Positions 36,401 through 46,359 of a stretch of DNA of 64,000 bases are shown piece after piece (position 1 is the first letter of the stretch; the number at the start of each line of letters is the position of its first letter). This DNA comes from Corbicula japonica. Its lineage: Eukaryota > Mollusca > Bivalvia > Venerida > Cyrenidae. The stretch spans positions 496,001 through 560,000 of the forward strand of contig JAZAYU010000256.1 of assembly GCA_038501625.1 (NCBI GenBank), read 5' to 3'. Under the pieces are notes generated by a model. The model saw nothing but the letters and a program-made list of their open reading frames with translations, was not told the DNA's origin and did no database searches. The position numbers and the translations under genes are program-made.

Positions 36401-39400
36401 AAAAACAAGGGCGTATTAGTAAGGGTTGGCAGGGGGTGGGGTGGCTGGTCAAGCGCCAGTGGGTAGGTGTCCATGCACTTACTGACTGAGGGTATTTACT
36501 GATGGTTAATATTTCATTCAAATGAAAAACAGATATTTTGAAAACTTGTTTGTCATTTTATGAATCCATGTGTCCTGCAGACCATACTGTATAATTCCAA
36601 CTAGCCACATTTGTCTTATTTTGATTGGTTGAAAAATGGAACAATTCTGCTTCAATTCTTACTGTTTGAAAATTGAAATTTAATGAAAATCATAAATCTT
36701 TAAATAAACTTGCTTCAGTTGAAATAATAAGTATTAAATGAATGTTTTTCTAAGTTTATGCTGTTAAAACTCTGCCTCAGATACACTCATTTAAAATTAA
36801 TTTTAATAATTATCACATAATTATATGGGGACTATATCTTAAGGAGAGGATAAATTCACAACAGATTTAATGTACAGGAGAAAAAGTCAAGGAATGCTCT
36901 GTAAAGAGGAGAGATCTTCTCTATCTTACCAAGTAAACTACATCTTACAATTTTATTGTCATAGTAATGCCCCTTTCATTATTAAGCATTTGCAAAAAAA
37001 GACTTTATACTTGTACATTGAACCATTAGCCATCCTATATTAAATACAGCAATCTATTTCTGTGTTTAGGTGTTGGACCAGCTACAAGTTTCTTGAAAGA
37101 TTCTGGCATCAAAATGACTGACAGAGGGTTTATACCCGTCAATGAGGTACTGTGCCATCTATTAAACATTACAATTTGTGTAACAATTTCAGATTTTTGA
37201 AATTGAGAGATGCATCATTAGAAATGAAAGATATATTTTAGTTGGAGGATCAATTTTAAAGTGAAAGATAAATAAAGCATACATATAAGGCTGCTGGGCC
37301 AGTTCCACATTTGGTGCCATTTGTAACTGGGTGGTTCGAAGGAAGCTGGAAGTGGATTTTGAATCTATATTCAGGACCAGCACCTCTTAATATGTATAGA
37401 TATAGCAGGAAATTATAACCTCCCAAATTAGTGCCTCTTTGACCTAATGATTAACCCTTTCCTCCATTAATACACATTTTAACGCATGTGTGACCTGACC
37501 AGTGTGCCATCTGTGCCCTCTGATCAGGATCTGAACTGGTCACATTTTGTTCTGAAATAACTTAATGAATAAAAATACAGTTTAGATCCTGATCAGATGG
37601 CACATCTGGATCAAAACTGTTCACCCATGCAATAAAGGTGTATCTATGGAGGAAAGGGTTACGGTTGTCAATCTCAGGCTCCTCACTATTGTTTGAGTTA
37701 TTCAACAGCTTGAATCTTGAACATTAGTTTTCTATCCAGGCTTGCAGACTGTCAGTGATGGTTCTATCCAGGTGTAGTTGTGTTGTTAAGATCAGTGGAT
37801 ATTTTCTGTAGTACTCCCCTAAAGACCAGCTATACTCAGGAAAACATCAGCAGTTTCTAATTGGTGTCTTCTACTTTAAAAGTTAATAATAGACCTGAGA
37901 AGTCATTTTCTACCTAGATTAACACGTAGTGGCTTTGGTGCCCCACCAGAAAATAGCTGGAGCTTCATACACAAATATGAAGTGTGGTAGGACAGGGCTT
38001 GAAGAGGTCTACTCCAAATTTAAAAGTTTTGGATTTCCAAAAATGCCAGTAGGTACTGAAGAAGATGGTAAATTAATTTTGTTTGAAAATAAAGGTTATT
38101 ATGACATAGCTTTATTGAGTATTAGATTAACAACACACAAACATCTGTATTTACAGAATATGGCCACTGACCAGCCAGATGTGTATGCAGCAGGTGACAT
38201 TGTAGAATTTCCACTCTTCACTGTTGGAGGTACAAATGTCAACATACAGCACTGGCAGATGGCACATGCCCATGGTAGGTACATTAGGAACTAGCGTTCT
38301 GAATACATGTAGACCTTTTAGAACTTATAGTGGGATAAGGGCCCAAGATCATAAAACTAAGTTTTGAGATCAGTCTCAAATCTCAAGGATCTGATTGGCT
38401 GAAATGGCGACTGTTGCCATTTCAGCCAATCAGATGCTTGAGATTTGAGACTGATCTCCAGATTTAGTTTTATGATCTTGGACACTGTAGTGATTACAGT
38501 TGATGCAGATTCTTGCATTTTGACTCCGCCCAATTCTGAGCTTAGGATTGATTTTATGCAAGAGAATTAAGGAACAATGTTAACTATACAGTATGATCCC
38601 TGATTTTAAAAGGTTTTTTAAATCTCAACTCAGTTCTGTGTACAAACTTTAAATATCTAGAGAATTCACTGTGTTCAGAAATAAGAAACATCAGTGTCTG
38701 TTCTACAATTATAACAGTTAGGTTATGAAAGTTTAAAATGGTGTTTTTATGTAAATAAAACAAAACAATGCTACTACATAATCCATCTTCTGAACTGTGT
38801 GTAAAAGGTTTAATCACTTGCAGTATATTGCTGTTAAAAAGATAACCATGAGCATACAGAAATATTGGTTCTAAAATGCAAAAACAAAGTTTAGGACACT
38901 TGTCCTTTAATATTAGCATGATGCTTCTCGTTAATTCTGGCTTAAGAACCAGACTGCTAGTACATGTAACTAGATAGAAGTGGTACTGTAACAGTGCACA
39001 TTGCTGGAGAAGAATCCTCCATAGATACACCTTTATTACATGGGCGAACAGTTTAGATCCAGATCAGCCGGCACATCCGTGCAGTCTGATCAGGATCTAA
39101 ACTGTTCGCTCTTTGATTTATCAGGTTATTTCTGACCAAAATGTGACCAGTACAGATCCTGATCAGACGGCACTGATGTGCCGGCCGATCTGGATCTACA
39201 TTGGATGCACATGTGTAAAAATGCGTATATATGTAGGAAAGGGTTATATAGTACATCTTCCATTGTAGGTCGAAATGCAGCATACAGCATTCTGGGTAAA
39301 AAGCAGCCAATCAAAAGTGTCCCATACTTCTGGACTGTGATGTATGGTAAAAGTGTCAGATATACAGGTACTCATTTATGTAAAGTGCTGAAATATTTTG

Positions 39401-41663
39401 CAGAATCTGGTGCTTCTACTAAAGTTATTTGAACCATTATTTGCAGAAATCACCAGTACACCAGTATTTTAATAAAAGGAGAAGGTGTATTTACTCTTAT
39501 GTACAGACAGCATGGTCATATAAATAGATGAAAAGGGAACATTGAAAGCAACTGAACATGACAAAATGAAAATTGCAGGCTTGGTTTGATTGTGCCTGTT
39601 CATAAGTAGTAAGGGAAATGCACATTACTGTACATGCTGTCTAGCCCTGGGTTGAGTGGAACTGTGCCATCTGATCAAGATCGATACTGTTTGCTTTTAG
39701 ATTCATTAGATTATTTCTGACCTATAGGCGATCAGTGTAGATCCAAATCAGATGGCATGGTACAAGAAAATGATTAATAACAGGATATTTTCTGTAAAGG
39801 ATATGCTTATTCTTGCATACCAGATAAGTATTTCCGCATAATTTACAGGAGAAAGAAAATCATATCTTTTCCCTAGGGAAAAGATAACGCTCATGTGCTA
39901 TATGAGTGACATCGTGTCTTTCAGTATATAATGTAATATATTAAAGTTAGTGACGTCATTTACAAAAGAAGGTTTGCATAAACGTCAATATTTCAGCGTA
40001 AGGAAACACAATGGAGTTTGTATACATGTGCACATATTGCATGAACAGAAATAGGTATGCAAGAAAAATCTTGCATGAGACATTCGGTAAAGATAGAAAA
40101 ATCTGTCACCTAGGGTGAACTGTTTTGGCGGGAACTCAGCAGAGCCTCATTCCCACAAAACAGTTTCCATCTTTACCTCCCACTCATGCAAGATACTTAT
40201 AATGATACCATGTAGAAGTTCTGTCATTTGTAAACTCTGTTATGTTATGGCTGTTTTTTCCCTGTGGAATGATCCCCGGATACTAACCCCTTCATGAGGC
40301 CTGATCTCTCAATACATTCCCAGAAGAGATGCAGGAAATAGTTGCCATAAATTTACCTCAGGTAGCGCTGTTATAGCTTTTGTCATTTTTGCAAAAATTG
40401 TCTTGCAGGCTATGGCCCTGGGTACGATGATGTTGTTGTACATGGAGAGCTAGACAACTATAAATTTGTTGCCTTCTATACCAAGTAAGCAATTCAGTTT
40501 TAGTGCAAAATAATGATTATGCAATTTTCTCCAAATATTTTAGGTATTCATTTATGTCGTCATGTTTGTTATTTCTCGCTGTAAGCACATAACATACCTG
40601 ACAAGAGTATCACATTTCAGAAAGTTGCTCTTATGTAAGCATTTAAACATTAACAGATTTCGTTGCAATTTGGACAATATCTTACCTGATTTTTTGGCCA
40701 AATTGCCATTATTTCATATGAAAAAACCTAACAAATCTAATAAACCCCAAAGTGGTACCTACTCTTAATGTTCATACACTTGAAGTACTTTTAATGCCAA
40801 CAGAAAACTTGATCTTTTGCAGTTCTGAACAAGAGCTTGAAATATAACGATATGCATTCAAATTGCAGGGGTGAAGATGTTGTGGCAGTGGCCAGTTTGA
40901 ACTTTGATCCTGTTGTATCACAGGCTGCTGAAATGTTCCAGGCAGGAAAGAAGATAACAAAAGCTGAAATCATGTATGGTTTTGTATTTAACAAGTACAT
41001 TGACAAGTACATTGACCAGTTATGCACCCAATTACCTAGTCCCTCTTTGTCCCTTGCCTGAGATACCTATAGGGGACATACACCATGTGTCTTAGTTATG
41101 CAAAATCCTGTTTGTTATGCTTAGACTTTAGATACTATCTATTTTTTGCCATTAATAATACTACAAACACTTTCCTCCATATATACACCTTTATTGCATG
41201 GGCAAACAGTGTAGATCCAGATCAGCCATCACATTCTTAGCATCTGATCATGATCTGCACTGTTTGCTTTTTGATTTATTAGGTTATTTCTGACGAACAG
41301 TTCAGATCCTGATCAGGTGGCACAGATGTGCCAGCTGATCTCGATCTACACCGGTTGCACATGCCTTAAAATGAAAATATATTGAGCAAAGGGATATTTT
41401 GTTACCCATCATTAATGTGTTACTTTGGGATGTGCTGTCATCAAGCAGTGGTTTGGAGGTTTTTCTGGGTCAGGAGTTGGGTCAGATTTAAACTTGCATA
41501 ACATAGGCCTATAGTTCTCTTGTTGTAATACAGGTATTGATCTGCATATAGACGATGTTTAGCTTCACCATTTGTATTAATTTGGCTTGCTTTTACATTC
41601 TTATAGTATAATAATTTTTTCCATTTCAGAAAAGACCCAACATCTTGGATTTCTAGGCTGTAA
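18315..41663 (+). CDS. AIFM3: Apoptosis-inducing factor 3-like Rieske/FAD oxidoreductase, complete
   Basis: Coding exons: 18315-18456, 24099-24225, 25653-25765, 27826-27935, 28685-28921, 29548-29634, 29873-29964, 30729-30859, 32153-32268 (9a) or 34063-34178 (9b), 36134-36269, 37070-37146, 38157-38274, 39269-39367, 40409-40484, 40869-40973, 41630-41663. All junctions are GT/AG and in phase; 1800 nt, 599 residues (human AIFM3 about 605). Exon 1 encodes an Arg-rich, acid-poor mitochondrial presequence (MALPLQYFRSVLRIL...). The Rieske [2Fe-2S] domain has ligands C118/H120 (KCSHYGAP) and C137/H140 (CPWHG). The FAD Rossmann motif is GGGPAS (204-209). The NADH motif GSSFIG (342-347) continues into exon 9. 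Later landmarks are VYAAGD (second FAD motif), HWQMAHAHGR and the C-terminal VPYFWTVMYGKSVRY. AIFM3 is a mitochondrial AIF relative. The last exon assignment rests on splice phase plus similarity of KDPTSWISRL to the human tail; reading through at 40974 to a TAA/TGA is less likely. Confidence 0.93.
18536..19792 (+). mobile_element. Helentron-like (HINE/pearl-type) element A with ~147-bp tandem core
   Basis: The left end has ATGTCTCCCCCCTCTGGGGG followed by a GTCCGTCACTCCGTCTGTCC stretch. The core is about eight units of about 147 bp (TTTCCGCTCAATAACTCGAG, CTTCAAACTTCATAGGGTGA, TTTTGGGGTCAGTAGGTCAA). The right end has GGGGGAGACATGCG, inverted to the left end, then a weak GTTTTT-CACA-AAAAAAC hairpin and CTTCTAG before TTAA. 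Subterminal inverted repeats, tandem core and a hairpin near a CTAG end fit the helentron-associated type. It sits in intron 1 of the AIFM3-like gene. Confidence 0.7.
19793..19966. mobile_element. Family 1 MITE, right end truncated, abutting element A
   Basis: TTAACACTTTCCTCCAT begins immediately after CTAG of element A. The copy stops after TGTGCTGGCT without its right end. Confidence 0.7.
20285..20365. mobile_element. Family 1 MITE remnant
   Basis: Only one block, GTCTGATCTGGATCTACACTG plus GGTCAGAAACAATCT, is recognisable. Confidence 0.45.
20430..20548. mobile_element. Family 2 palindromic MITE copy
   Basis: GGCAGAAATGGCGACAAGTT with its inverse, ending GTTTTATGATCTTGGG. The left arm is shortened. 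Confidence 0.7.
21043..21615. mobile_element. Family 1 MITE split by a hAT-like MITE
   Basis: The left half is at 21043-21122 and the right half at 21503-21615 (GTGTAGATCCTGATCAGATG, GCTGATCTGGATCTTATC). They are separated by the insertion at 21123-21502. Confidence 0.65.
21123..21502. mobile_element. hAT-like MITE (CAGGCCTCCTAG termini)
   Basis: Inverted ends CAGGCCTCCTAG / CTAGGAGGCCTG, with TATTTTG repeated at 21116-21122 and 21503-21509. A CAG-type terminus with a 7-8 bp duplication suggests hAT; the eighth base differs. No ORF. Confidence 0.75.
21620..23077. other. AIFM3 intron 1, unannotated part
   Basis: No exon-like ORF, RNA gene or repeat boundary recognised. Splice phase between exons 1 and 2 needs no further coding exon here. 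Confidence 0.45.
23078..23228. mobile_element. Family 2 palindromic MITE, near-perfect copy
   Basis: CAGGTCCCAAGGTTATAAAG at the left and TTATAACCTTGGGACCTG at the right; the two arms pair almost fully around GCCGATTGGTCGCC. Confidence 0.85.
24268..24433. mobile_element. Family 1 MITE, left end eroded
   Basis: GCCGTCTGATCTAGATCTGC to GAAGTAAGGGGTTAA; it begins about 40 bp after the donor of AIFM3 exon 2. Confidence 0.65.
24967..25208. mobile_element. Family 1 MITE, full copy
   Basis: TTAACCCTTTCCTCCATATA to TATGGAGGAAAGGGTTAA; a good type example of the family. Confidence 0.9.
25407..25552. mobile_element. Family 1 MITE, partial
   Basis: Blocks GCAATCTGATCTGGATCTAC and GCTGATCTGGATCTACACTA without the TTAA ends. 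Confidence 0.6.
25996..26237. mobile_element. Family 1 MITE, full copy
   Basis: TTAACCCTTTCCTCCATAGA to TTTATGGAGGAAAGGGTTAA. Its last about 20 bp were carried along in the Rieske exon duplication and recur at 27787-27806. Confidence 0.9.
26246..27682 (+). mobile_element. Helentron-like element B with ~167-bp tandem core and preserved empty site
   Basis: The left end is AGCTCACCTGAGCACGAAG, then CGTCGTCCGTCCGTGCGTCG. The core is about five units of about 167 bp (AAATCTTCTTCTCCGAAACC, GCATGAAACATTGTCTAATG, ATTATGGCCCTGGGGTCAAA). The right end is CTCAGGTGAGCGATACAG, an AGGGCCATCATGACCCT hairpin, then CTCTTG-TT. The duplicated copy of the flank at 27806-27825 (ATTTTTATATGATCC) lacks the element, and the joined flanks equal it exactly: no target duplication. 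Confidence 0.85.
27694..27786 (+). pseudogene. Decayed tandem duplicate of the AIFM3 second Rieske exon
   Basis: 93 nt nearly identical to 27826-27918 (six differences by eye), preceded by the same TATGATCCAG acceptor. It encodes CPCHGACFIVKTGD where the intact copy has CPWHGACFNVKTGD, so the iron-sulfur ligands survive but the Trp between them is lost. After GGACTGGATA the copy runs into MITE-tail sequence and a TAA at 27803-27805, with no good donor. It looks like a non-functional exon remnant that could still be spliced in as a poison exon. Confidence 0.8.
28053..28335 (-). mobile_element. Short helentron-like element F, no tandem core
   Basis: Read on the minus strand: TATACCCCCACAAAGTGGGA, then CTTGTCCGTACATCTGTCC, later AGTGGGGGCATCAG (inverse of the left end), a TGTCC-CGA-GGACA hairpin, AAAATCTAG, then TTTTT. 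The termini follow the same plan as elements A-E in a 283-bp unit. The left end resembles element D (TATACCCCCGC). Confidence 0.7.
30062..30275. mobile_element. Family 1 MITE copy
   Basis: TTAACCCTTTCCTCCATAGA to TATGGAGAAAGGGCTAA, with a small deletion in the left hairpin. Confidence 0.8.
30315..30447. mobile_element. Family 2 palindromic MITE, degenerate
   Basis: AAAACTGAGATAGGAAACCAG at the left and GAGACTGGTCGCCAGTTTCAG at the right around a diverged centre; it runs into the next family 1 copy. Confidence 0.55.
30446..30688. mobile_element. Family 1 MITE copy, 40 bp before AIFM3 exon 8
   Basis: Left end degenerate, right end ATGGAATAAAGGGTTAA; the exon 8 acceptor is at 30727-30728. Confidence 0.7.
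30907..31019. mobile_element. Family 1 MITE, internal deletion derivative
   Basis: TTAACCCTTTCCTCCATAAA, one left block, then directly the right block GGCTGATCTGGATGATG...CACCCATGCAATTAAG. The two central blocks are missing. Confidence 0.7.
31534..31774. mobile_element. Family 1 MITE, full copy, upstream of exon 9a
   Basis: TTAACCCTTTCCTCCATATA to TAAAGGAAAGGGTTAA, in the intron before exon 9a. Confidence 0.85.
32153..32268 (+). CDS. AIFM3: AIFM3-like exon 9a (mutually exclusive, canonical NADH type)
   Basis: 116 nt, entering with two bases that complete Gly347 and leaving at phase 0. It encodes the second half of the NAD(H)-binding Rossmann motif: GMEVAAFLADKAKSVSVVDL and onward to GDKVGAVLQK. 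D365 sits at the end of beta-strand 2, the position that normally contacts the adenosine ribose 2'-OH of NADH. Human AIFM3 has Glu there (SVSVVE), so 9a is the ancestral-type exon. Confidence 0.88.
32786..33024. mobile_element. Family 1 MITE between exons 9a and 9b
   Basis: TTAACCCTTTTCTTCATATG to TATGGAGGAAAGGATTAA. Confidence 0.85.
33471..33620. mobile_element. Family 2 palindromic MITE between exons 9a and 9b
   Basis: GGGCCCAAGATCATAAAACT and its inverse GTTTTATGATCTTGGAACC; near-perfect arms around GCGACCAGTCGCC. Confidence 0.85.
33692..33918. mobile_element. Family 1 MITE between exons 9a and 9b, 145 bp before 9b
   Basis: TTAACCCTTTACTACATAGG to ATGGATTAGTGGGTTAT, more diverged than most copies. 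Confidence 0.75.
34063..34178 (+). CDS. AIFM3: AIFM3-like exon 9b (mutually exclusive alternative)
   Basis: 116 nt with the same entry and exit phase as 9a, bounded by AG 34061-34062 and GTAACT. It encodes GLEVASYMSGKASNIHVICR and onward to GKRVGQVFKK. 13 of 39 residues match 9a, including G1, E3, V4, A5, K11, A12, P24, G30, V33, G34 and K39, so it is an old exon duplicate under protein-level constraint with an open frame. The acidic D365 is replaced by Cys, followed by Arg366. If 9b follows 9a, its frame opens GAC TAG, an immediate stop. If both are skipped, exons 8 and 10 join as GAT GCA TGA, also a stop. Confidence 0.85.
34622..34732. mobile_element. Family 2 palindromic MITE, central deletion
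   Basis: GTACCAAGTTTATAAAACTG to AGTTTTATAACCTTAGGCAC with only part of the second arm. Confidence 0.7.
35146..35387. mobile_element. Family 1 MITE, full copy
   Basis: TTAACCCTTTCCTCCATAGA to ATATGGTTGAAAGGGTTAA. Confidence 0.88.
35836..36054. mobile_element. Family 1 MITE copy, 80 bp before exon 10
   Basis: TTAACCCTTTCCCCCATATA to GTGGAGGAAAGGGTTAA; the right hairpin is exceptionally regular (GCCGGCACATCAGTGATGTGCCGGC region). Confidence 0.88.
36278..36342. repeat. Inverted repeat immediately after the exon 10 donor
   Basis: AAAATCGTAGTTTTAAAAAA at 36284-36303 and TTTTTTTAAACTACGATTTT at 36316-36335 form a hairpin with a 12-nt AT-rich loop. It starts 8 nt downstream of the donor GT at 36270-36271. 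Confidence 0.75.
37451..37661. mobile_element. Family 1 MITE copy
   Basis: TTAACCCTTTCCTCCATTAA to TATGGAGGAAAGGGTTA, with deletions in both hairpins. Confidence 0.8.
38338..38485. mobile_element. Family 2 palindromic MITE
   Basis: GGGCCCAAGATCATAAAACT and GTTTTATGATCTTGGACAC; begins about 60 bp after the exon 12 donor. Confidence 0.85.
39011..39246. mobile_element. Family 1 MITE, 23 bp before AIFM3 exon 13
   Basis: AATCCTCCATAGATACACC at the left (TTAACCC lost), TATGTAGGAAAGGGTTA at the right; the acceptor AG is at 39267-39268. Confidence 0.8.
39645..39757. mobile_element. Family 1 MITE remnant
   Basis: GCCATCTGATCAAGATCGAT and GTGTAGATCCAAATCAGATG blocks only. Confidence 0.5.
41168..41394. 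mobile_element. Family 1 MITE, ends mutated
   Basis: CACTTTCCTCCATATATACA to TATTGAGCAAAGGGA; it lies in the last AIFM3 intron. Confidence 0.75.
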
Positions 41664-41866
41664 TTTAATCAACAAAGAGACTAAAAATGCACTTGGAACA
41701 ATATAGAAACAATGAAATTGGGGAATTCAGATACATTTAAACAACATCAAGAAGTGGAAATGCATACAATTCTACAGAAAATTGTAAAGAAACAGGGAAA
41801 TTGTACAACTGTGAAGAAAGTTAAAAAAAACTTGGGGGTTGTGGGGTTGGGTATATACATTTGAAC

Positions 41867-41872
41867 AATAAA
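41867..41872 (+). terminator. Proximal poly(A) signal of the AIFM3-like gene
   Basis: AATAAA about 200 bp after the stop codon. A second AATAAA at 42819-42824, in a GT-rich context, could give a longer 3' UTR. Confidence 0.55.
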
Positions 41873-42368
41873 GAAAGAAGGAAGATTCCTCAGTTCTTGG
41901 GTTGTACTGCTGTGATCTGCAGATAGCTATCACTGTGATGTTTAGTTATATTAAAATGTAATGCTTATTTGTTTATGCTTTCTATGTAAATCTTTAAGGA
42001 AACATTTTACCTTACAACACCTTACCATTGTACAGTTAGTACATGTAAGTAAGTGTCTTAGTCAAGGCTCGTTGAATTAAAACTAAAATTGGAGACCAGT
42101 CATGTCTTAACATTGACAGTTGAAAACTGGGTTGATATTGAATAGGTAGTGCTAAAGTCTATCAACATGGAATCTGTTAGTAATTTGCAAACTGCCTATG
42201 CATACTGGTTAAAACACTGGAAGCATGTTTGTTAACATAGTTACATATTAAACTGAAAAAGGGTTGAAAAACAGCTTATTAACATTGCAAAAGACAACTC
42301 AGTTGTAACAATTTATTGATATAATAGATGATGATCGTGACACATGACAAAATGAGTCTTGTGGTCTC

Positions 42369-42525
42369 TGCATCCAGTGTAGACCCAGATCAGCCTGCAC
42401 ATCAATACAGTCAGATCAGGGTCTACATTGTTTGCTGTGCAGTCAGAAGTTTATTTTGAATGCATCGAGAACAGTTAAGATCATTTTTGTTTCATGTAAA
42501 CCCCATATATCAGATCTACACTACT
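42369..42525. mobile_element. Family 1 MITE remnant
   Basis: CAGTGTAGACCCAGATCAGC and GTCAGATCAGGGTCTACATT; the right half is largely decayed. Confidence 0.5.
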
Positions 42526-42818
42526 GTAGTTAGTAAGCCTTGTTTTATAGTGCTGTGTTACATATAAACGTGTAAATAGTCTGGACATCTAGCAAGTGGC
42601 CTGTGTTCACATTATTAGTACTAAGAAAAGATGAATATACTATTGATAAGTCGCTTAAATTTATAACATTTATACATGTGTGTGCATAAAATGTCCAGAT
42701 GTTTTCATTTGTTACTGTACCTAGAATTAGTTAAATTTCTGATACCAGTGGTTACATGTTGCTAAAATATTTTCACTTTAAGTGCTATATATATAACTTA
42801 TTATGCAGATATGCTCTA

Positions 42819-42824
42819 AATAAA
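42819..42824 (+). terminator. Possible distal poly(A) signal of the AIFM3-like gene
   Basis: AATAAA followed within 30 bp by a GT-rich stretch (TTGAAGTTGTTGTTACATG). It would extend the 3' UTR to about 1.2 kb. Confidence 0.35.
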
Positions 42825-45266
42825 GTTGAAAGAAAATAGGACTTTGAAGTTGTTGTTACATGTAACTTGATACAATTATCTATGAACTTTGAAGATGGGG
42901 ATGATCACACTGTTTATTTAATCATTTATATAATCAGATTATAAAAGATAAATGACTATGAGACTGTGTGACAATATTATCTGCTTATTGAAGCACCTGA
43001 CCCAGTGGTCTGTTGACCATTACTTATATATGTATTTATAGTAGTATATGTAGTATTCAGACTTAAAGTTGTTGTTTTCAAAATATGAACTTATCAGATG
43101 ACTGTTGATCAAGGAACTATAAGCAGCACAATGATAGTAATAATAATTGAAAATCAAAAAACAGGAAAAACTGAAAAATAGGTTATGGAGTTGGCCATTT
43201 ATTTAACTGTAGGTTCCTTTCAATCACTGAGTAATGTTATAGATGAAAACCAGTTGCAAGAAAACTTTCAAGGAAAGTCAAAGTAAAAAGATGCAAAATT
43301 GTGAACAAAATTTAAATTTTGGAAGTAAAGGGTCATATTTAAATTGATGCTGGAAATGATCAAGTTTCAAATTGATCAATACAGTAATATTAAAATTTAG
43401 GGCATATGCATTAACTTGAGTCCAGGGTAGTTAGTGTAATGTATAAAAGTAAAAATTGAAGAAAGGGGAATAACTGGAAACATATTGTATGGAAAAGTTA
43501 TGAGTCTTGAAGGAAATAAAGACAGCCATGTTGAAGTAGAAATTTATTTAAGTTTGAATTCCATCACATGCATATGTTTAAGTTATGGACCAACTGAATA
43601 AAAACTTAAACACAAAATCAAAGTGAAAGGGGAACAACCTTACTATAGGGAACTGTGAATAATGTAGATTAAGATGATGAATATTCAAAGGTTTATACTA
43701 TAAGCACACTTTTATCCCCAAAATCACAATTTTGTATGAATTTATGATGTATAAATGAAATGTTAGAAGGATGTTTTTAATATTACTTTGTTTTTAACAA
43801 CATTCATGGAATCTAAATTTCATTTATCCATCAGGAATTTTATCACTGTCACTTAAAATAATACATTTATATTTAAAATTAGATATTGGATATTAAGTAG
43901 AAAATATAGGTTTTGTTGGTAATCATGTAGCTTATGACAGTGAATTCATATTCCAAGTTTTCAAGTTGACATCTTGGGTAATTAAAAAAAAAAGGACCAA
44001 CTTCATTAAAATTTAATGCATAATCTAAGTGAAAAATATGTGACATAACTTCAAAAGATAGTTTGTAGTAGAGCTGGGGGTCTTGTTGGAAACACAACAA
44101 AGATAATGATGCTGAATGAAAATTCCAAGTCTGAAGTTGGTATCTTAGGTAATTTAAAAGTTAATTATCAAATATTTTACCTAACATGTACATATGTACT
44201 TGCAAATACAGTTTGATCTGTTAGACAAGTAGAGATACTAGGGGAAAACTTATTTGATCAGTTTACATTTTTTTCTACATGTCAGAGATAGTATGCAGAC
44301 AAATGTTAGATGAAAATCAGATAAAGGATTTGTGAAATGTCATCAGAAAACTGTACACCATATCTTAATAATATAAATTTAAAATGGATGGGCCAGTAAC
44401 TGTTAAGGGGACATAGACATGCTTTAAGGTGGGGTTATGCACACACATTGAAGGAGTTTTTAACAAGTATTGAGTTGAGTTATTGTTCGAAACAAAAATT
44501 AAACCAAATCATTATAAACATCTGTGAATGTGACAGATAAAATCATTTGCATCCATTCACAAGAGATAATCTACTTTCATGTCCAAAATGTTTTGAGCTT
44601 AAAACCAAGACATGTTGGGAGTCTTTTCTTGAATTTCTTAAAAAAGTGAAATATGCCTATCAGCAGGGTCTATTGATTGATAAATAGACCCTGATATCAG
44701 AAAAGGCCACATCCAGCAGACACAGCCTCCCCACACAGCCAAAGAGTAGAGAGGAGATCATGGTTATAAAATGACGAGTTTCAAAATAGATGTCATATAC
44801 AATTAACAAAAGTAAGAACCCGAGGGGTTACCACTTCAACAGTCATTGGCAAAACAACTTGCCACTGGCGATTTAAACCAGGTTCTAGGGTGCACCAACC
44901 TTACACTTGCCCCAACAGGATCTTATATGAACAAACAAGTATAAGTTTTTGGTGAAATAAATCCTGCCCAACCATAAGCTCAACAATGCTGCATGCAAAA
45001 GCACTATAATATGTAAAACATAAGAAGCTAATAGGATTGTAATGCAAAAGGGTGCACACTCAGTTGTATAGTTTTCTAAAGTAATTATTACTGGTATCTC
45101 AACCACATATTGTAGTTGGACATATTGATCAGCCGCTGCACATTTACTTTTCCTAATATGATCTCCAGAATTTTAAATGGATTGAAATACTTTAACCAGT
45201 AAAAAAAAGCATTTGTGTTAGTCCTATTTTATTTTCAATACATGCAACAAATTATGTACAGTGTTT
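42825..45266. other. Gene-free AT-rich stretch downstream of the AIFM3-like gene
   Basis: No exon-like signal on either strand. A perfect 9-bp-arm hairpin (GGGTCTATT...AATAGACCC) is at 44666-44691. Nothing else recognised. Confidence 0.45.
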
Positions 45267-46359
45267 TTAGCTCGACTATTCGAAGAATATGTCAACTATT
45301 GTACTCACTTGGGCGTCGGCGTCGGCGTCGCCGTCCCGCTTTGGTTAAAGTTTACGTGCAACCTACCTATATCTTAAAAACTACTATAGCTACAGCTTTT
45401 AAACTTGGCACACTTGTTCGTCATCATGTCCCGAGTGTGTATGCCAAGAACCATAATTCTAACTTTCATTTTGATCAAATTATGGCCCTTTTTGACTTAG
45501 AATTTCAGGTTAAAGTTTGCGTGCAAGCTACTATACAAACTAATAACTTCAATACTACTTATACTACAGCTTTGAAACTTTCAACACTTGTTCATCATCA
45601 TATCCCAAGTGTGTATGCCAAGAACCATAACTCTAACTTTCATTTTTATCAAATTATGCCCCTTTTTCGACTTAGAATTTCAGGTTAAAGTTTGCGTGCA
45701 AGCTACTGTGCAAACCCATAACTTCCATACTACTTATACTACAGCTTTGAAACTTTCAACACTTGTTCATCATCATATTTCAAGATTGTATGCCAAGAAC
45801 CATAACTCTTACTTCCATTTTGTTCAAATTATGGCCCTTTTTCGACTTAGAATTTCAGGTTAAAGTTTGCGTGCAAGCTAGTTACTTTCATACTTCTTGT
45901 ACTATAGCTTTGAAACTTAAGACACTTGTTTACCATCATGACCCTGACTATTTATACCAAGAACCATAACTCTTTCTTTCATTTTTAATCAAATTATGGC
46001 CCTTTTTCAACTTAGAATTTCAGGTTAAAGTTTGCGTGCAAGCTAGTTACTTTCATACTTCTTGTATTATAGCTTTGAGACTTAAGACACTTGTTTACCA
46101 TCATGACCCTGACTATGTATGCCAAGAACCATAACTCTTTCTTTCATTTTTAATCAAATTATATCCCTTTTTCGACTTAGAATTTCAGGTTAAAGTTTGC
46201 GTGCAAGCTAGTTACTTTCATACTTCTTGTACTATGGCTTTGAAACTTATTCACCATCATGACCCTGACTATGTATGCCAAGAACCATAACTCTTTGATT
46301 TTTTTCAAATTACTGCCCTTTTTAGACTTAAAAATTAAGGTTTAAAACTTTGTATACCT

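Noticed and set aside
37929..38156. Open frame extending upstream of AIFM3 exon 12
   Set aside because: The family ends exon 11 at VNE and continues with NMATDQPDVYAAGD; the upstream stretch has no similarity and precedes a clear acceptor at 38155-38156.
40974..41061. Read-through C-terminus of the AIFM3-like gene (IMYGFVFNKYIDKY...)
   Set aside because: Splicing at 40973 to 41630 is in phase and gives KDPTSWISRL, closer to the known AIFM3 tail; read-through stays possible as intron retention.
45215..45969. ORFs of 157, 91 and 68 codons with repeated segments
   Set aside because: They are open frames through the ~170-bp tandem core of element C.
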